16,202 nt of DNA from an uncultured Clostridia bacterium (lineage in GTDB: Bacteria > Bacillota > Clostridia > Lachnospirales > Lachnospiraceae): assembly GCA_946186175.1 (NCBI GenBank), contig CAMHMG010000036.1, positions 1-16,202 on the forward strand, written 5' to 3'. The number at the start of each line of letters is the position of its first letter. Position 1 is the stretch's first letter. Shown one piece after another: positions 7,595 to 14,274 of the stretch. The position numbers and the translations under genes are program-made. Below the pieces are notes generated by a model that searched no databases, was not told the origin of the DNA, and saw only the letters and a list, made by a program, of their open reading frames with translations.

Positions 7595-8131
7595 TTATAC
7601 TAACTCAAGTATAACCTCCATAGCTGCATCACCCTTACGAGGTCCGATTTTGATAATTCTTGTGTATCCACCCTTACGGTCTGCATACTTAGGACCATAC
7701 TCGTTGAATAACTTCTCTGTAAGATCTACCTTCTTAGTTCCTCTCTTTTTACCTGCTGCTTCAGTAGGAACCTCAACTACAGGATAAAGAACCTTGAGCA
7801 TCTGTCTTCTTGCATGAAGCTTAGTAGCCTGATCCTTCTTAACTGTCTTCTCAACTTCGTCATATACAGTAACTTTCTTACCATCTACAACTTCTTTGAT
7901 TCTCTTGCCATCTTTGTCCTTCTTAGCAACCTTTGCTGTTACTGTAACTTCATCAAAGTTATCCTTTTCCTTAACAGCCAATGTAATAAGACTCTCAGCA
8001 ATCTTACGAACTTCCTTAGCTCTTGCCTCTGTTGTAGTAATCTTACCATTGTATAATAACTGTGTTACCTGATTACGAAGTAATGCTTTTCTCTGTGCCT
8101 GTTTCTTTCCAAGCTTTCTATACATTGCCAT
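7595..8131 (-). CDS. rplQ: 50S ribosomal protein L17, enlarged form
   Basis: L17 lies near the polypeptide exit of the large subunit. The N-terminal half is typical: YRKLGKKQAQRKALLRNQ, GKITTTEARAKEVRKIAE, LITLA. The chain is 178 aa against about 120 in Bacillus. The extra material is mostly a charged insert at about residues 53-104, between LITLA and the conserved LHARRQ, plus a Gly/Lys-rich stretch at about 122-135. The C-terminus GGYTRIIKIGPRKGDAAMEVILELV is normal. ATG 8131 has AAGGAGGA at good spacing. It ends the ribosomal part of the alpha operon. Enlarged L17 proteins occur in Lachnospiraceae relatives, so this is probably a lineage feature. Confidence 0.95.
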   Translation of the reverse strand: MAMYRKLGKKQAQRKALLRNQVTQLLYNGKITTTEARAKEVRKIAESLITLAVKEKDNFDEVTVTAKVAKKDKDGKRIKEVVDGKKVTVYDEVEKTVKKDQATKLHARRQMLKVLYPVVEVPTEAAGKKRGTKKVDLTEKLFNEYGPKYADRKGGYTRIIKIGPRKGDAAMEVILELV

Positions 8132-8162
8132 AATGTAATGTCCTCCTTCACTTTGCCTACTT

Positions 8163-8199
8163 CGATGCCTCCTCTATATTCAAGAGAAATAATGCATCG
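8163..8199 (-). other. imperfect stem-loop in the rpoA-rplQ gap
   Basis: CGATGC (8163-8168) and GCATCG (8194-8199) enclose a second short pairing CTCT/AGAG. The gap is 126 bases. No U tract follows, so it is not a convincing terminator; it could be an RNA processing or stability stem. Confidence 0.25.
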
Positions 8200-8257
8200 T
8201 ATGAATTCTTAATCAAATCATCCTTCAGCTTAAGTGTTCTTTCTTATTATTTATTAA

Positions 8258-9214
8258 TTAATCATCTCCGTTGTTAAGGGATAATCCAAGTTCTTTCAAC
8301 TTGTTAAGCACTTCATCAAGTGACTTTCTTCCCAGGTTACGAACCTTCATCATATCCTCAGTTGTCTTGCTTGTAAGCTCCTCAACCGTGTTGATACCTG
8401 CACGTTTCAAGCAGTTAAATGATCTTACGGAAAGCTCCAATTCATCAATATTCATTTCAAGAACTTTCTCTTTCTCATTATCCTCTTTTTCTACCATAAC
8501 CTCTGCAGATTTAGCATTCTCTGAAAGGTCTATGAAGAGGCTTAAGTGCTCTGAAAGTACTTTTGCCGCAAGGCTTACTGCCTCATCCGGTGCAAGTGTT
8601 CCATTAGTATATACATCTAAGGTGAGCTTGTCGTAGTCTGTTGTCTGACCTACACGAGTATCAGTAACAGTAAGATTAACACGCTCAACAGGTGTATAAA
8701 TGGAGTCTACTGCGATTACATCAATTGATGTATCTTCTTTCTTGTTCTTATCGGAACCCACATAACCTCTTCCTTTGGTTATTGTCAATTCCATATCTAA
8801 TCTTGCATCTGATCCTGAAAGTGTTGCAATAACAAGATCAGGATTCAAAATCTCGATATCACTGTCAACATGAATATCAGCCGCTGTTACTACGCCTTCT
8901 CCAACATACTCAATATATGCCTGCTTAGGCTCGTTAGAAGTACTGTTATTCTTGATAGCTAATTCTTTGATATTCATAACTATCTCAGTAACATCTTCCT
9001 TAACTCCGGGAATTGATGAAAACTCATGCAATACACCCTTAATCTTGATATAGCTTACAGCGGAACCGGGTAATGATGATAACATAATTCTTCTCAAAGA
9101 GTTACCAAGTGTTGTACCATATCCTCGCTCTAAAGGTTCTACTACAAATTGACCGTATCTGTTGTCTTCTGAGATCTCTTTAATCTCGATTCTTGGTTTT
9201 TCAAATTCAAACAC
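8258..9214 (-). CDS. rpoA: DNA-directed RNA polymerase subunit alpha
   Basis: The alpha subunit dimerises to start RNA polymerase assembly, and its C-terminal domain contacts UP elements and activators. I place the start at GTG 9214, giving 318 aa beginning (M)FEFEKPRIEI, with GGGAGG about ten bases upstream. The ATG at 9232 overlaps that Shine-Dalgarno and lacks one of its own. The N-terminal domain shows GYGTTLGNSLRRIMLSSLPG, the core dimerisation and beta-contact region, then VERVNLTVTDTRVGQ. After an acidic linker (EKEDNEKEK) comes the C-terminal helix-hairpin-helix domain, with SVRSFNCLKRAGINTVEEL and KVRNLGRKSLDEV. It sits between rpsD and rplQ as usual. The gap on the rpsD side is long and repeat-rich. 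Confidence 0.97.
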   Translation of the reverse strand: MFEFEKPRIEIKEISEDNRYGQFVVEPLERGYGTTLGNSLRRIMLSSLPGSAVSYIKIKGVLHEFSSIPGVKEDVTEIVMNIKELAIKNNSTSNEPKQAYIEYVGEGVVTAADIHVDSDIEILNPDLVIATLSGSDARLDMELTITKGRGYVGSDKNKKEDTSIDVIAVDSIYTPVERVNLTVTDTRVGQTTDYDKLTLDVYTNGTLAPDEAVSLAAKVLSEHLSLFIDLSENAKSAEVMVEKEDNEKEKVLEMNIDELELSVRSFNCLKRAGINTVEELTSKTTEDMMKVRNLGRKSLDEVLNKLKELGLSLNNGDD

Positions 9215-9251
9215 GTTATACGAACCTCCCATTATTAATTATTTCACATAA

Positions 9252-9328
9252 TGCAATGCAAGCTTGATTCCGCTTCGCAAACTTGATTGCAATACTTTTA
9301 TTGCAATGCAAGCTCGATTTCGCTTTGC
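9252..9328. repeat. 27-bp imperfect direct repeat, 50-bp period, in the rpsD-rpoA gap
   Basis: TGCAATGCAAGC plus 15 more bases occurs at 9252-9278 and again at 9302-9328. The copies match at 24 of 27 positions, all differences being C/T. Between them TTGCAATA (9287-9294) and TATTGCAA (9299-9306) form an inverted repeat. The sequence does not look coding and resembles a dispersed intergenic repeat. Confidence 0.7.
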
Positions 9329-9359
9329 TTCATCTCGCTCGTGCTAAACACACAATTAT

Positions 9360-9416
9360 TTTTAAGAAATTACAGTCTATTTGCAAGCCAGCTTGCATAG
9401 ACTGACTTTCTTAAAA
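9360..9416. repeat. 57-bp inverted repeat (hairpin) in the rpsD-rpoA gap
   Basis: TTTTAAGAAA (9360-9369) is mirrored by TTTCTTAAAA (9407-9416). Inside, CAGTCTAT (9373-9380) pairs with ATAGACTG (9397-9404), and GCAAGC (9383-9388) with GCTTGC (9391-9396) around a CA loop, with only small bulges. Transcribed from rpsD it would form a long hairpin about 150 bases upstream of rpoA. It could be an attenuator, a processing signal or a small repeat element. Confidence 0.75.
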
Positions 9417-9443
9417 TTAGCATTGCTTATTAGATATCGAATC

Positions 9444-10037
9444 TTACTTAGAATATAACTCGACGATAAGTGTTTCGTTAACAGGAACGTCTATCTGCTC
9501 TCTAAGTGGTAACTCTGTTACTGTTCCACTTAAGTTTTCCTGATCAACATCTAACCATGCAGGAACTAATCTTCCGCCTGTAACCTCTAAGATATCTTTG
9601 TATCTCTGTAAAGATTTGCTCTTCTCGCGAATCTCAATCTTATCTCCGGCTTTAATTCTATATGAAGGGATGTTTACGCATTTGCCATTAACTAAAACGT
9701 GCTTATGTCCTACGACCTGTCTGGCCTCTCTACGTGTTCTTGCAAATCCCATACGGAATACAACATTGTCAAGTCTTGACTCCAAAAGAATCATAAGGTT
9801 AGGACCTGTAAGACCTTTCATTCTCTCTGCTGTAGCATAAAGATTACGGAAAGGCTTCTCTAATACTCCGTAAATGAACTTTGCTTTCTGCTTCTCACGA
9901 AGCTGTAATCCATATTCGCTCATCTTTCTGTTTGAACGAACTAACTTTCTGTGTGACTCTTTATCTACTCCAAGAACCTGTGGCTCCATGCCTAAAGATC
10001 TGCATCTCTTAAGAACCGGTGTTCTATCTACTGCCAT
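9444..10037 (-). CDS. rpsD: 30S ribosomal protein S4
   Basis: S4 nucleates 16S rRNA folding and often represses its own operon. The 197-aa chain begins MAVDRTPVLKRCRSLGMEP and lacks the paired-cysteine zinc motif near the N-terminus, so it is the zinc-independent form. The S4 RNA-binding domain is clear: LESRLDNVVFRMGFARTRREARQVVGHKHVLVNGKCVNIPSYRI. ATG 10037 has TAGGAGGT upstream with correct spacing, 16 bases after the rpsK stop. Its place in the alpha operon beside rpsM and rpsK makes operon feedback by S4 possible; the long rpmJ-rpsM leader would be a candidate site. Confidence 0.97.
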   Translation of the reverse strand: MAVDRTPVLKRCRSLGMEPQVLGVDKESHRKLVRSNRKMSEYGLQLREKQKAKFIYGVLEKPFRNLYATAERMKGLTGPNLMILLESRLDNVVFRMGFARTRREARQVVGHKHVLVNGKCVNIPSYRIKAGDKIEIREKSKSLQRYKDILEVTGGRLVPAWLDVDQENLSGTVTELPLREQIDVPVNETLIVELYSK

Positions 10038-10053
10038 CTTATTATACCTCCTA

Positions 10054-10446
10054 TTACACTCTTCTACGCTTTGGTGGACGACATCCGTTGTGTGGAACAG
10101 GTGTTACGTCACGGATACTTAACACTTCAAGACCTGCTGCCTGAAGTGCACGGATTGCTGCCTCACGGCCTGAACCCGGACCCTTAACCATAACGTCTAC
10201 CTTCTTAAGACCATGAATCAATGCTGCCTTTGTTGCAGTCTCTGCTGCCATCTGAGCTGCATATGGAGTTGACTTCTTAGATCCCTTGAAACCAAGCTCA
10301 CCTGCACTAGCCCATGAAAGTGCATTACCTTCATTGTCGGTTAATGTAACAATTGTATTATTAAAAGATGACTGAATATGTGCCTGACCGTGTTCTACGT
10401 TCTTCTTAACACGCTTCTTTGTCACTTTCTTTGTAACTTTAGCCAT
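10054..10446 (-). CDS. rpsK: 30S ribosomal protein S11
   Basis: S11 forms part of the platform of the small subunit and helps shape the mRNA exit region. The 130-aa chain has a Lys-rich N-terminal extension (KVTKKVTKKRVKKNVEHG), then the family core AHIQSSFNNTIVTLTD, SWASAGELGFKGSKKSTPYAAQ, VMVKGPGSGREAAIRALQ and IRDVTPVPHNGCRPPKRRRV at the end. ATG 10446 has AGGAGG about ten bases upstream, 18 bases after the rpsM stop, so the genes are closely coupled. Confidence 0.97.
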   Translation of the reverse strand: MAKVTKKVTKKRVKKNVEHGQAHIQSSFNNTIVTLTDNEGNALSWASAGELGFKGSKKSTPYAAQMAAETATKAALIHGLKKVDVMVKGPGSGREAAIRALQAAGLEVLSIRDVTPVPHNGCRPPKRRRV

Positions 10447-10464
10447 TATAACTTAACCTCCTGA

Positions 10465-10833
10465 TTATTTCTTCTTGTTTGCTACTGTTCTCTTAGGACC
10501 CTTACGAGTTCTTGCATTGGTCTTTGTCTTCTGACCACGAACCGGCAAACCTTTTCTATGACGAATTCCACGATAACAACCAATTTCCTGAAGACGCTTG
10601 ATATTAAGAGCGATCTCTCTACGAAGATCACCTTCTACCATCTGTGTCTCATTGATAATTTCGCTGATTCTCTTAACCTCGTCGTCTGTGAGATCACGAA
10701 CGCGAGTATCAGGATTAACATTAGCTTCTTTTAATATACGCTGAGATGAAGGAAGTCCTATACCATAGATATAAGTAAGTCCAATCTCGATACGCTTTTC
10801 TCTTGGTAAATCTACACCTGAAATACGAGCCAT
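10465..10833 (-). CDS. rpsM: 30S ribosomal protein S13
   Basis: S13 sits in the small-subunit head and contacts the large subunit and P-site tRNA. The start is ATG 10833 (122 aa, MARISGVDLPREKRIE), preceded by GGAGG at about 12 bases. The same frame is open 34 codons further, but those residues are unlike S13. Motifs seen are IYGIGLPSSQRIL, LRREIALNIKRLQEIGCYRGIRHRKGLPVRGQKT and a C-terminal NARTRKGPKRTVANKKK tail. It is the first gene after the long rpmJ-rpsM gap. Confidence 0.97.
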   Translation of the reverse strand: MARISGVDLPREKRIEIGLTYIYGIGLPSSQRILKEANVNPDTRVRDLTDDEVKRISEIINETQMVEGDLRREIALNIKRLQEIGCYRGIRHRKGLPVRGQKTKTNARTRKGPKRTVANKKK

Positions 10834-11267
10834 ACTGACTGCTACCTCCATTAAATAATCTTTGTAATTAAATATCTTTTCTGTCAGGAACATATACCCA
10901 TTATTCCTTATAAGAACATTTAATAAATTGTCCAATATAAAACCATTATAAATGTTCTATCAGACATTCCTAATCTTTGATATCTCTACCGGGTAACAAT
11001 AGAGGTGAAATGTATATCAACTCTTAGTAATGTAATCTACAGATACTATGTAATGTGTAGATGGCACATACTTAGATCTGTTCTATTAATATGTTATACA
11101 AGCTCATGACACTTGTATATACAGCCGCTTTCATAATTAATGTGGACTAACGTCTACATATCTTCATCTTCCATAATAAAGATCAGTTATTATAGAAGGA
11201 ACTTCACACCGGGAATACGGTGCTACTTTGGTCTTCAAACTTCGATAGGATTATTGATGGGCTATCA
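10834..11267 (-). promoter_or_regulatory. 434-bp structured leader between rpmJ and rpsM
   Basis: No convincing protein is encoded here. On either strand there are several short stem-loops: TTGATAT/ATATCAA (10977-11020) enclosing CTCTA/TAGAG, ATCTACA/TGTAGAT (11035-11062), TATACAAG/CTTGTATA (11095-11119), a TGTAGAC-like stem near 11140-11160 and CACC/GGTG near 11206-11222. In other bacteria S4 represses translation at a leader just before rpsM, and the position suggests a similar role, but I recognise no known motif. The final part could hold an internal promoter. Confidence 0.4.
10907..10934 (-). promoter_or_regulatory. possible internal promoter for rpsM-rplQ
   Basis: On the minus strand TGGACA (10929-10934) and TATAAG (10907-10912) lie 16 bases apart, each matching five of six consensus positions. 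The start of transcription would be about 65 bases before rpsM. The spacing is slightly short and the region AT-rich, so chance is possible. Confidence 0.35.
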
Positions 11268-11381
11268 TCATCCCTGTCTCTGTTTGTGCTTCGGGTTCTC
11301 GCAGATCACTCTGATACTGCCTTTTCTTTTAATGACTTTGCACTTATCGCAAATTGGTTTAACTGATGCTCTAACCTTCAT
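11268..11381 (-). CDS. rpmJ: 50S ribosomal protein L36, zinc-binding form
   Basis: L36 is a 37-aa zinc-ribbon protein of the large subunit. The frame reads MKVRASVKPICDKCKVIKR and continues to a Lys/Arg-rich end, with the four metal ligands Cys11, Cys14, Cys27 and His32. This is the zinc-containing (C+) paralogue. ATG 11381 has AAAGGAGAG six bases upstream. It lies between infA and rpsM, as in most Firmicutes, and ends in TGA. Confidence 0.95.
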   Translation of the reverse strand: MKVRASVKPICDKCKVIKRKGSIRVICENPKHKQRQG

Positions 11382-11422
11382 TAAAATACTCTCCTTTCGA
11401 AAAAAGTCCATTGCGAAAAACT

Positions 11423-11451
11423 ATTTTACCATTATCATTATTCTAATGCAA
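11423..11451 (-). promoter_or_regulatory. possible extended -10 promoter upstream of rpmJ
   Basis: On the minus strand TGGTAAAAT gives an extended -10 (TAAAAT at 11423-11428), with TTGCAT (11446-11451) 17 bases upstream. The -35 is poor but the extended -10 compensates. It would start transcription about 35 bases before rpmJ, inside the operon. Confidence 0.4.
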
Positions 11452-11483
11452 GTAAAATTTTAAATTTATTTTACGAATTTATT

Positions 11484-11702
11484 TTATTTTTCTCTCCATT
11501 TAATTCTTCCCTTTGTGAGATCATATGGAGATAACTCTAATGTAACTTTATCTCCGGGTAAAATTTTAATGTAATTCATTCTAAGTTTACCACTTATGTG
11601 TGCCAAAACTTCGTGTCCGTTTTCTAATACGACCTTAAACATTGCGTTAGGTAATTTTTCAACTACTGTTCCTTCAATTTCAATTACATCTGCTTTAGAC
11701 AT
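11484..11702 (-). CDS. infA: translation initiation factor IF-1
   Basis: IF-1 binds the ribosomal A site during initiation. The 72-aa chain is a single OB-fold of normal length: MSKADVIEIEGTVVEKLPNA, then FKVVLENGHEVLAHISGKLR and GDKVTLELSPYDLTKGRI near the C-terminus. ATG 11702 has AAGGAGGA about eight bases upstream. In many relatives a small KOW-domain RNA-binding gene sits between map and infA; here that 86-base gap has no ORF and only a hairpin. Confidence 0.97.
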   Translation of the reverse strand: MSKADVIEIEGTVVEKLPNAMFKVVLENGHEVLAHISGKLRMNYIKILPGDKVTLELSPYDLTKGRIKWREK

Positions 11703-11744
11703 ATATTCGTCCTCCTTAATATATTAACTGGATTAAAGGTGGTA

Positions 11745-11778
11745 TGCAGATGAAAGCATTATATATCTTTCATCTGCA
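11745..11778 (-). other. 12-bp perfect stem-loop in the map-infA gap
   Basis: TGCAGATGAAAG (11745-11756) is mirrored by CTTTCATCTGCA (11767-11778) around a ten-base AT-rich loop. On the minus strand it begins about ten bases after the map stop, with TACCACC, not a U run, following. It is therefore a poor intrinsic terminator; an RNA stability or processing stem, or an attenuator of infA, is more likely. Confidence 0.6.
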
Positions 11779-11788
11779 CCCATGATTT

Positions 11789-12556
11789 TTATAGTTCAAT
11801 TCCCGGAGCCTGTGATAGAATTTCGGGACCGTCTTCCGTAATCAGAATGGTATTTTCATAATGCGCTGCCGGAAGATTGTCATCTGTAACAACTGTCCAG
11901 TCGTCATCCTCCCAGTACACTTCATATGTTCCTAAGGCAATCATTGGTTCAACCGCTATAGTCATTCCGGCACATAATTTCGCTCCTCTTCTTTTCCCAA
12001 CAAAGTTAGGAACTTCCGGTTCTTCATGAAGCTTTGTACCGACTCCATGACCTACAAGATCACGAACAACGCCGTATCCAAAGCTCTCACAATATTCCTG
12101 TATAGCTCTTCCTATATCAGAAACATGATTACCGGGTCTTGCCTGTTCAATACCCTTAAAGAAACTTTCTTTAGTAACTTTAACTAACTGCTTAACCTCT
12201 TCCGATGCTCCCGGCATAATCCATGTTCTAGCTGAATCCGAATGATATCCCTTATATATGACTCCTGCATCAAGACTTACAATATCTCCATCCTGAATAA
12301 TTCTTTTCTTACTCGGAATACCGTGTACCACCTCATCATTTACCGATACACATATTGATGCCGGATATCCGTTATAATTAAGAAATGACGGTATACATCC
12401 GTAACTCCTGATCACTTCCTCGCCGATTTTATTAATATCATATGTTGATATACCCGGACGAATCTGTTTTCTCATCTCCTCATGTGTGATGGCGAGAATT
12501 CTTCCCGCCTCACGCATGAGCTCAATCTCTGATTTCGATTTAATTGAAACTGCCAT
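11789..12556 (-). CDS. map: type I methionine aminopeptidase
   Basis: This enzyme removes the initiator Met from nascent proteins, using two divalent metals. The 255-aa product has all five ligands: Asp96 (LDAG), Asp107 (HSD), His170 (GHGVG), Glu203 (VEP) and Glu234 (YENT). His78 (VVHG) and His177 (LHEEP) are the usual substrate-contact histidines. ATG 12556 is only two bases past the adk stop, with AGGTGA inside the end of adk as ribosome binding site, so the pair is translationally coupled. Length is normal for type Ia. Confidence 0.97.
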   Translation of the reverse strand: MAVSIKSKSEIELMREAGRILAITHEEMRKQIRPGISTYDINKIGEEVIRSYGCIPSFLNYNGYPASICVSVNDEVVHGIPSKKRIIQDGDIVSLDAGVIYKGYHSDSARTWIMPGASEEVKQLVKVTKESFFKGIEQARPGNHVSDIGRAIQEYCESFGYGVVRDLVGHGVGTKLHEEPEVPNFVGKRRGAKLCAGMTIAVEPMIALGTYEVYWEDDDWTVVTDDNLPAAHYENTILITEDGPEILSQAPGIEL

Positions 12557-12558
12557 TT

Positions 12559-13203
12559 TTATTCACCTAAAATATCTGTAATTGCCTTAAATACATCATT
12601 CATATCTACTGTTCCGTCTACTTCTTTGATAATTCCCTTCTTAGTGTAGTAATCAATCAAAGGCTGTGTCTGATCATGATATACTGAAAGTCTGTTTTTA
12701 ACTGTCTCAGGCTTATCATCATCACGAATAATAAGATCTCCGCCACAGGTATCACATTTACCCTCTACCTTAGTCGGGCTGTATACTACATGATATGTTG
12801 CTCCACAACCTACGCATGCGCGTCTTCCACCCATTCTGTTGATGATGTTCTCATCCGGAACCTCAACGTTGATAGCATAATCAACATTCTCACCAATTTC
12901 TGTAAGGGCTTTATCAAGTGCCTCAGCCTGAGGAATAGTTCTTGGGAAACCATCAAGTACATATCCATTCTTACAATCATCCTCTTTAAAACGATCGATA
13001 ACAAGATCAACGACCAGCTCATCAGGTACAAGCTCACCCTTATCCATGTACTGCTTAGCCTTAGCGCCAAGCTCTGTACCATTCTTAATGTTTGCACGGA
13101 AAATATCACCTGTTGAAATGTGTGGAATTCCGTACTTTGCTGCGATCATCTTCGCCTGTGTTCCCTTACCTGCACCAGGTGCACCTAACATGATAATCTT
13201 CAT
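12559..13203 (-). CDS. adk: adenylate kinase, zinc-binding long form
   Basis: Adenylate kinase interconverts ATP + AMP and 2 ADP. The 214-aa chain has the P-loop GAPGAGKGT (7-15), AMP-site residues in ISTGDIFR and LDGFPRTIPQA, and a long LID with a Cys4 zinc site (Cys130, Cys133, Cys150, Cys153), usual in Firmicutes. ATG 13203 has an A-rich tract and GGAGG upstream. In most spc operons it directly follows secY; here it is displaced by the small-gene insertion, and no strong promoter is seen just upstream. Confidence 0.97.
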   Translation of the reverse strand: MKIIMLGAPGAGKGTQAKMIAAKYGIPHISTGDIFRANIKNGTELGAKAKQYMDKGELVPDELVVDLVIDRFKEDDCKNGYVLDGFPRTIPQAEALDKALTEIGENVDYAINVEVPDENIINRMGGRRACVGCGATYHVVYSPTKVEGKCDTCGGDLIIRDDDKPETVKNRLSVYHDQTQPLIDYYTKKGIIKEVDGTVDMNDVFKAITDILGE

Positions 13204-13279
13204 ACCTTTTCCTCCTTTTTTTTTATGATTTTTTATTTTTTATAAATATAATATTGTTCTTAATACAAAATCAAAACTG

Positions 13280-13513
13280 TCAATTTGGTATTTGCTCATT
13301 TATTTCATCCAGTAATTGTATTGTCTTGTATGTCTTATTGCATTTACTACACTGCCAATCACATTCTTTCTTTTTGGCTTTCTTATGTAGTAGTTCCAAA
13401 TTGTTGCCACATATAGGACATTCTGTTTGTTCCCGGCTCCATAACTTTTTCAGAAAAGACACTGCTTCATCCCTATTAACAAATCCTAGTTCTTCCAATT
13501 TTACTCTAACCAT
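13280..13513 (-). CDS. small zinc-ribbon protein
   Basis: This is a 77-aa product (ATG 13513; a TTG start at 13522 is possible) with a Cys4 zinc ribbon: CPICG in the middle and WQCSKC before KTYKTIQLLDEINEQIPN. An N-terminal helix reads EAVSFLKKLW. The architecture, helix then CPxCG then WxCxxC, resembles the N-terminal zinc-ribbon of IS1595-like transposases, but no catalytic domain follows and the stop is followed by the adk upstream region. The ribosome binding site is weak (GGTGA). It may be a small DNA- or RNA-binding protein, or the leftover of a transposase. It overlaps no other gene and lies 28 bases after the frameshifted gene. Confidence 0.55.
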   Translation of the reverse strand: MVRVKLEELGFVNRDEAVSFLKKLWSREQTECPICGNNLELLHKKAKKKECDWQCSKCNKTYKTIQLLDEINEQIPN

Positions 13514-13541
13514 AAAAATCAATTCACCAAATCACGATATG

Positions 13542-13804
13542 TCAGAACCACGCTTCATAATAATACCAGCCTTCAGATATTCTCTTTGTAATTCCTCCAT
13601 TGTCAGTGTTTTTCTCACTCCAGCTCCACTTGCCATTATCTTCTTTCAGACTAATGTCAAAATTCTGAAAAGCTGCGGGAGTATCCGTTTGGGAATAATA
13701 AAAACCATAATTTTTTCTTCTCTTGTTGATCTGTTAATACAATAAATAATCAGAGTTACAACACTACAAATTAATATAATAAGCAGTATTTTCTTTTTAT
13801 TCAT
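13542..13804 (-). pseudogene. small membrane-anchored protein with a one-base frameshift
   Basis: ATG 13804 has a strong GAGGAG site at good spacing and starts MNKKKILLIILICSVVTL, a membrane anchor or uncleaved signal. At a run of six A (13711-13716) the frame shifts by one base. The continuing frame reads YYSQTDTPAAFQNFDISL, then NGKWSWSEKN and SEGWYYYEAWF before a TGA at 13542-13544. With one more A the gene would be 87 aa and intact. The unshifted frame ends at 13646. The domain after the anchor is Trp/Tyr-rich and probably extracellular. There is no lipobox Cys at a usual site. I do not recognise the family. The break may be a real mutation, a sequencing error in the homopolymer, or slippage. 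Confidence 0.6.
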
Positions 13805-13860
13805 ATATGACTCCTCAATAATGGTTCCTCAACATTTTATTTAAATGGAATAATCTATAT

Positions 13861-14052
13861 TTATTTATTTTCTAAACAATACTTGTGAGTAAGCTCATCA
13901 GCATCATCTTCTAATCCTCTTTCTTTCACTATCCTAAAATATAAATCCTCCAACTCGTCATCTGACATTTGTTCAACAACTTCTCGTTTTTCAATGTGGC
14001 GATTGATTAAATACTCTTCTTGAGCTTCAACCCATACAAATTTCCGTGACAT
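13861..14052 (-). CDS. small acidic protein of unknown function
   Basis: The 63-aa product has an excellent AGGAG site seven bases before ATG 14052, so it is likely expressed. It has a short N-terminal WVEAQEEYLINRH stretch and an acidic, helix-prone body (VVEQMSDDELEDLYFRIV, then LEDDADELTHK). No membrane segment, cysteine motif or catalytic pattern is seen. It lies 56 bases before the frameshifted membrane protein and about 70 bases after the palindrome. Small acidic proteins in such clusters can be antitoxins, immunity proteins or regulators; none is supported by a motif here. Confidence 0.6.
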   Translation of the reverse strand: MSRKFVWVEAQEEYLINRHIEKREVVEQMSDDELEDLYFRIVKERGLEDDADELTHKYCLENK

Positions 14053-14124
14053 TCCATATCTCCTGAAATCAAATTACATCTAACTAACACCAAAAAACAA
14101 AACATCTTTATATAACCACAAACA

Positions 14125-14274
14125 GCTACATGATATGGTGTCAGTTCTTTGAAAGGACCCTTTGCAACCGCCGGTACTTAATGAGCAAACATTCATGTTT
14201 GCGAATTTAGTACCGCTGCGCTTGCAACGGAGCGAAAGCGTGTCCTACTCAAAGAACTGACCCATTCATGTAGC
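14125..14274. repeat. 150-bp near-perfect palindromic element between secY and the small genes
   Basis: GCTACATGA at 14125 is mirrored by TCATGTAGC ending at 14274. GTCAGTTCTTTGA is mirrored by TCAAAGAACTGAC, and the arms match over about 30 bases with only small gaps. The centre has CGGTACT/AGTACCG, then GCAAACAT-TC-ATGTTTGC (14185-14202). One arm has about 14 extra bases (CGGAGCGAAAGCG). There is no open frame and no clear target duplication. It looks like a MITE-like or REP-like element. In RNA it would make a very long hairpin just after secY. Confidence 0.85.

Noticed and set aside
9252..9416. Possible CRISPR array
   Set aside because: There are only two imperfect 27-bp copies, no further units and no cas genes; the nearby hairpin is a different sequence.
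12810..13109. 99-codon minus-strand frame inside adk
   Set aside because: It is an alternative frame of a fully conserved adenylate kinase.
13204..13279. Promoter for adk based on TTGACA overlapping the zinc-ribbon stop
   Set aside because: No TATAAT-like hexamer lies 16-18 bases downstream; the other AT-rich pairings are too weak to choose between.
13711..13716. Programmed -1 frameshift at the A6 run
   Set aside because: The heptamer is A-AAA-ATT, not a full slippery X-XXY-YYZ site, and no clear downstream stem was found; a missing base is simpler.
13254..13745. 163-codon open frame on the plus strand opposite the small-gene cassette
   Set aside because: It is antisense to three minus-strand genes, two with good ribosome binding sites, has no such site itself and reads as low-complexity hydrophobic text.
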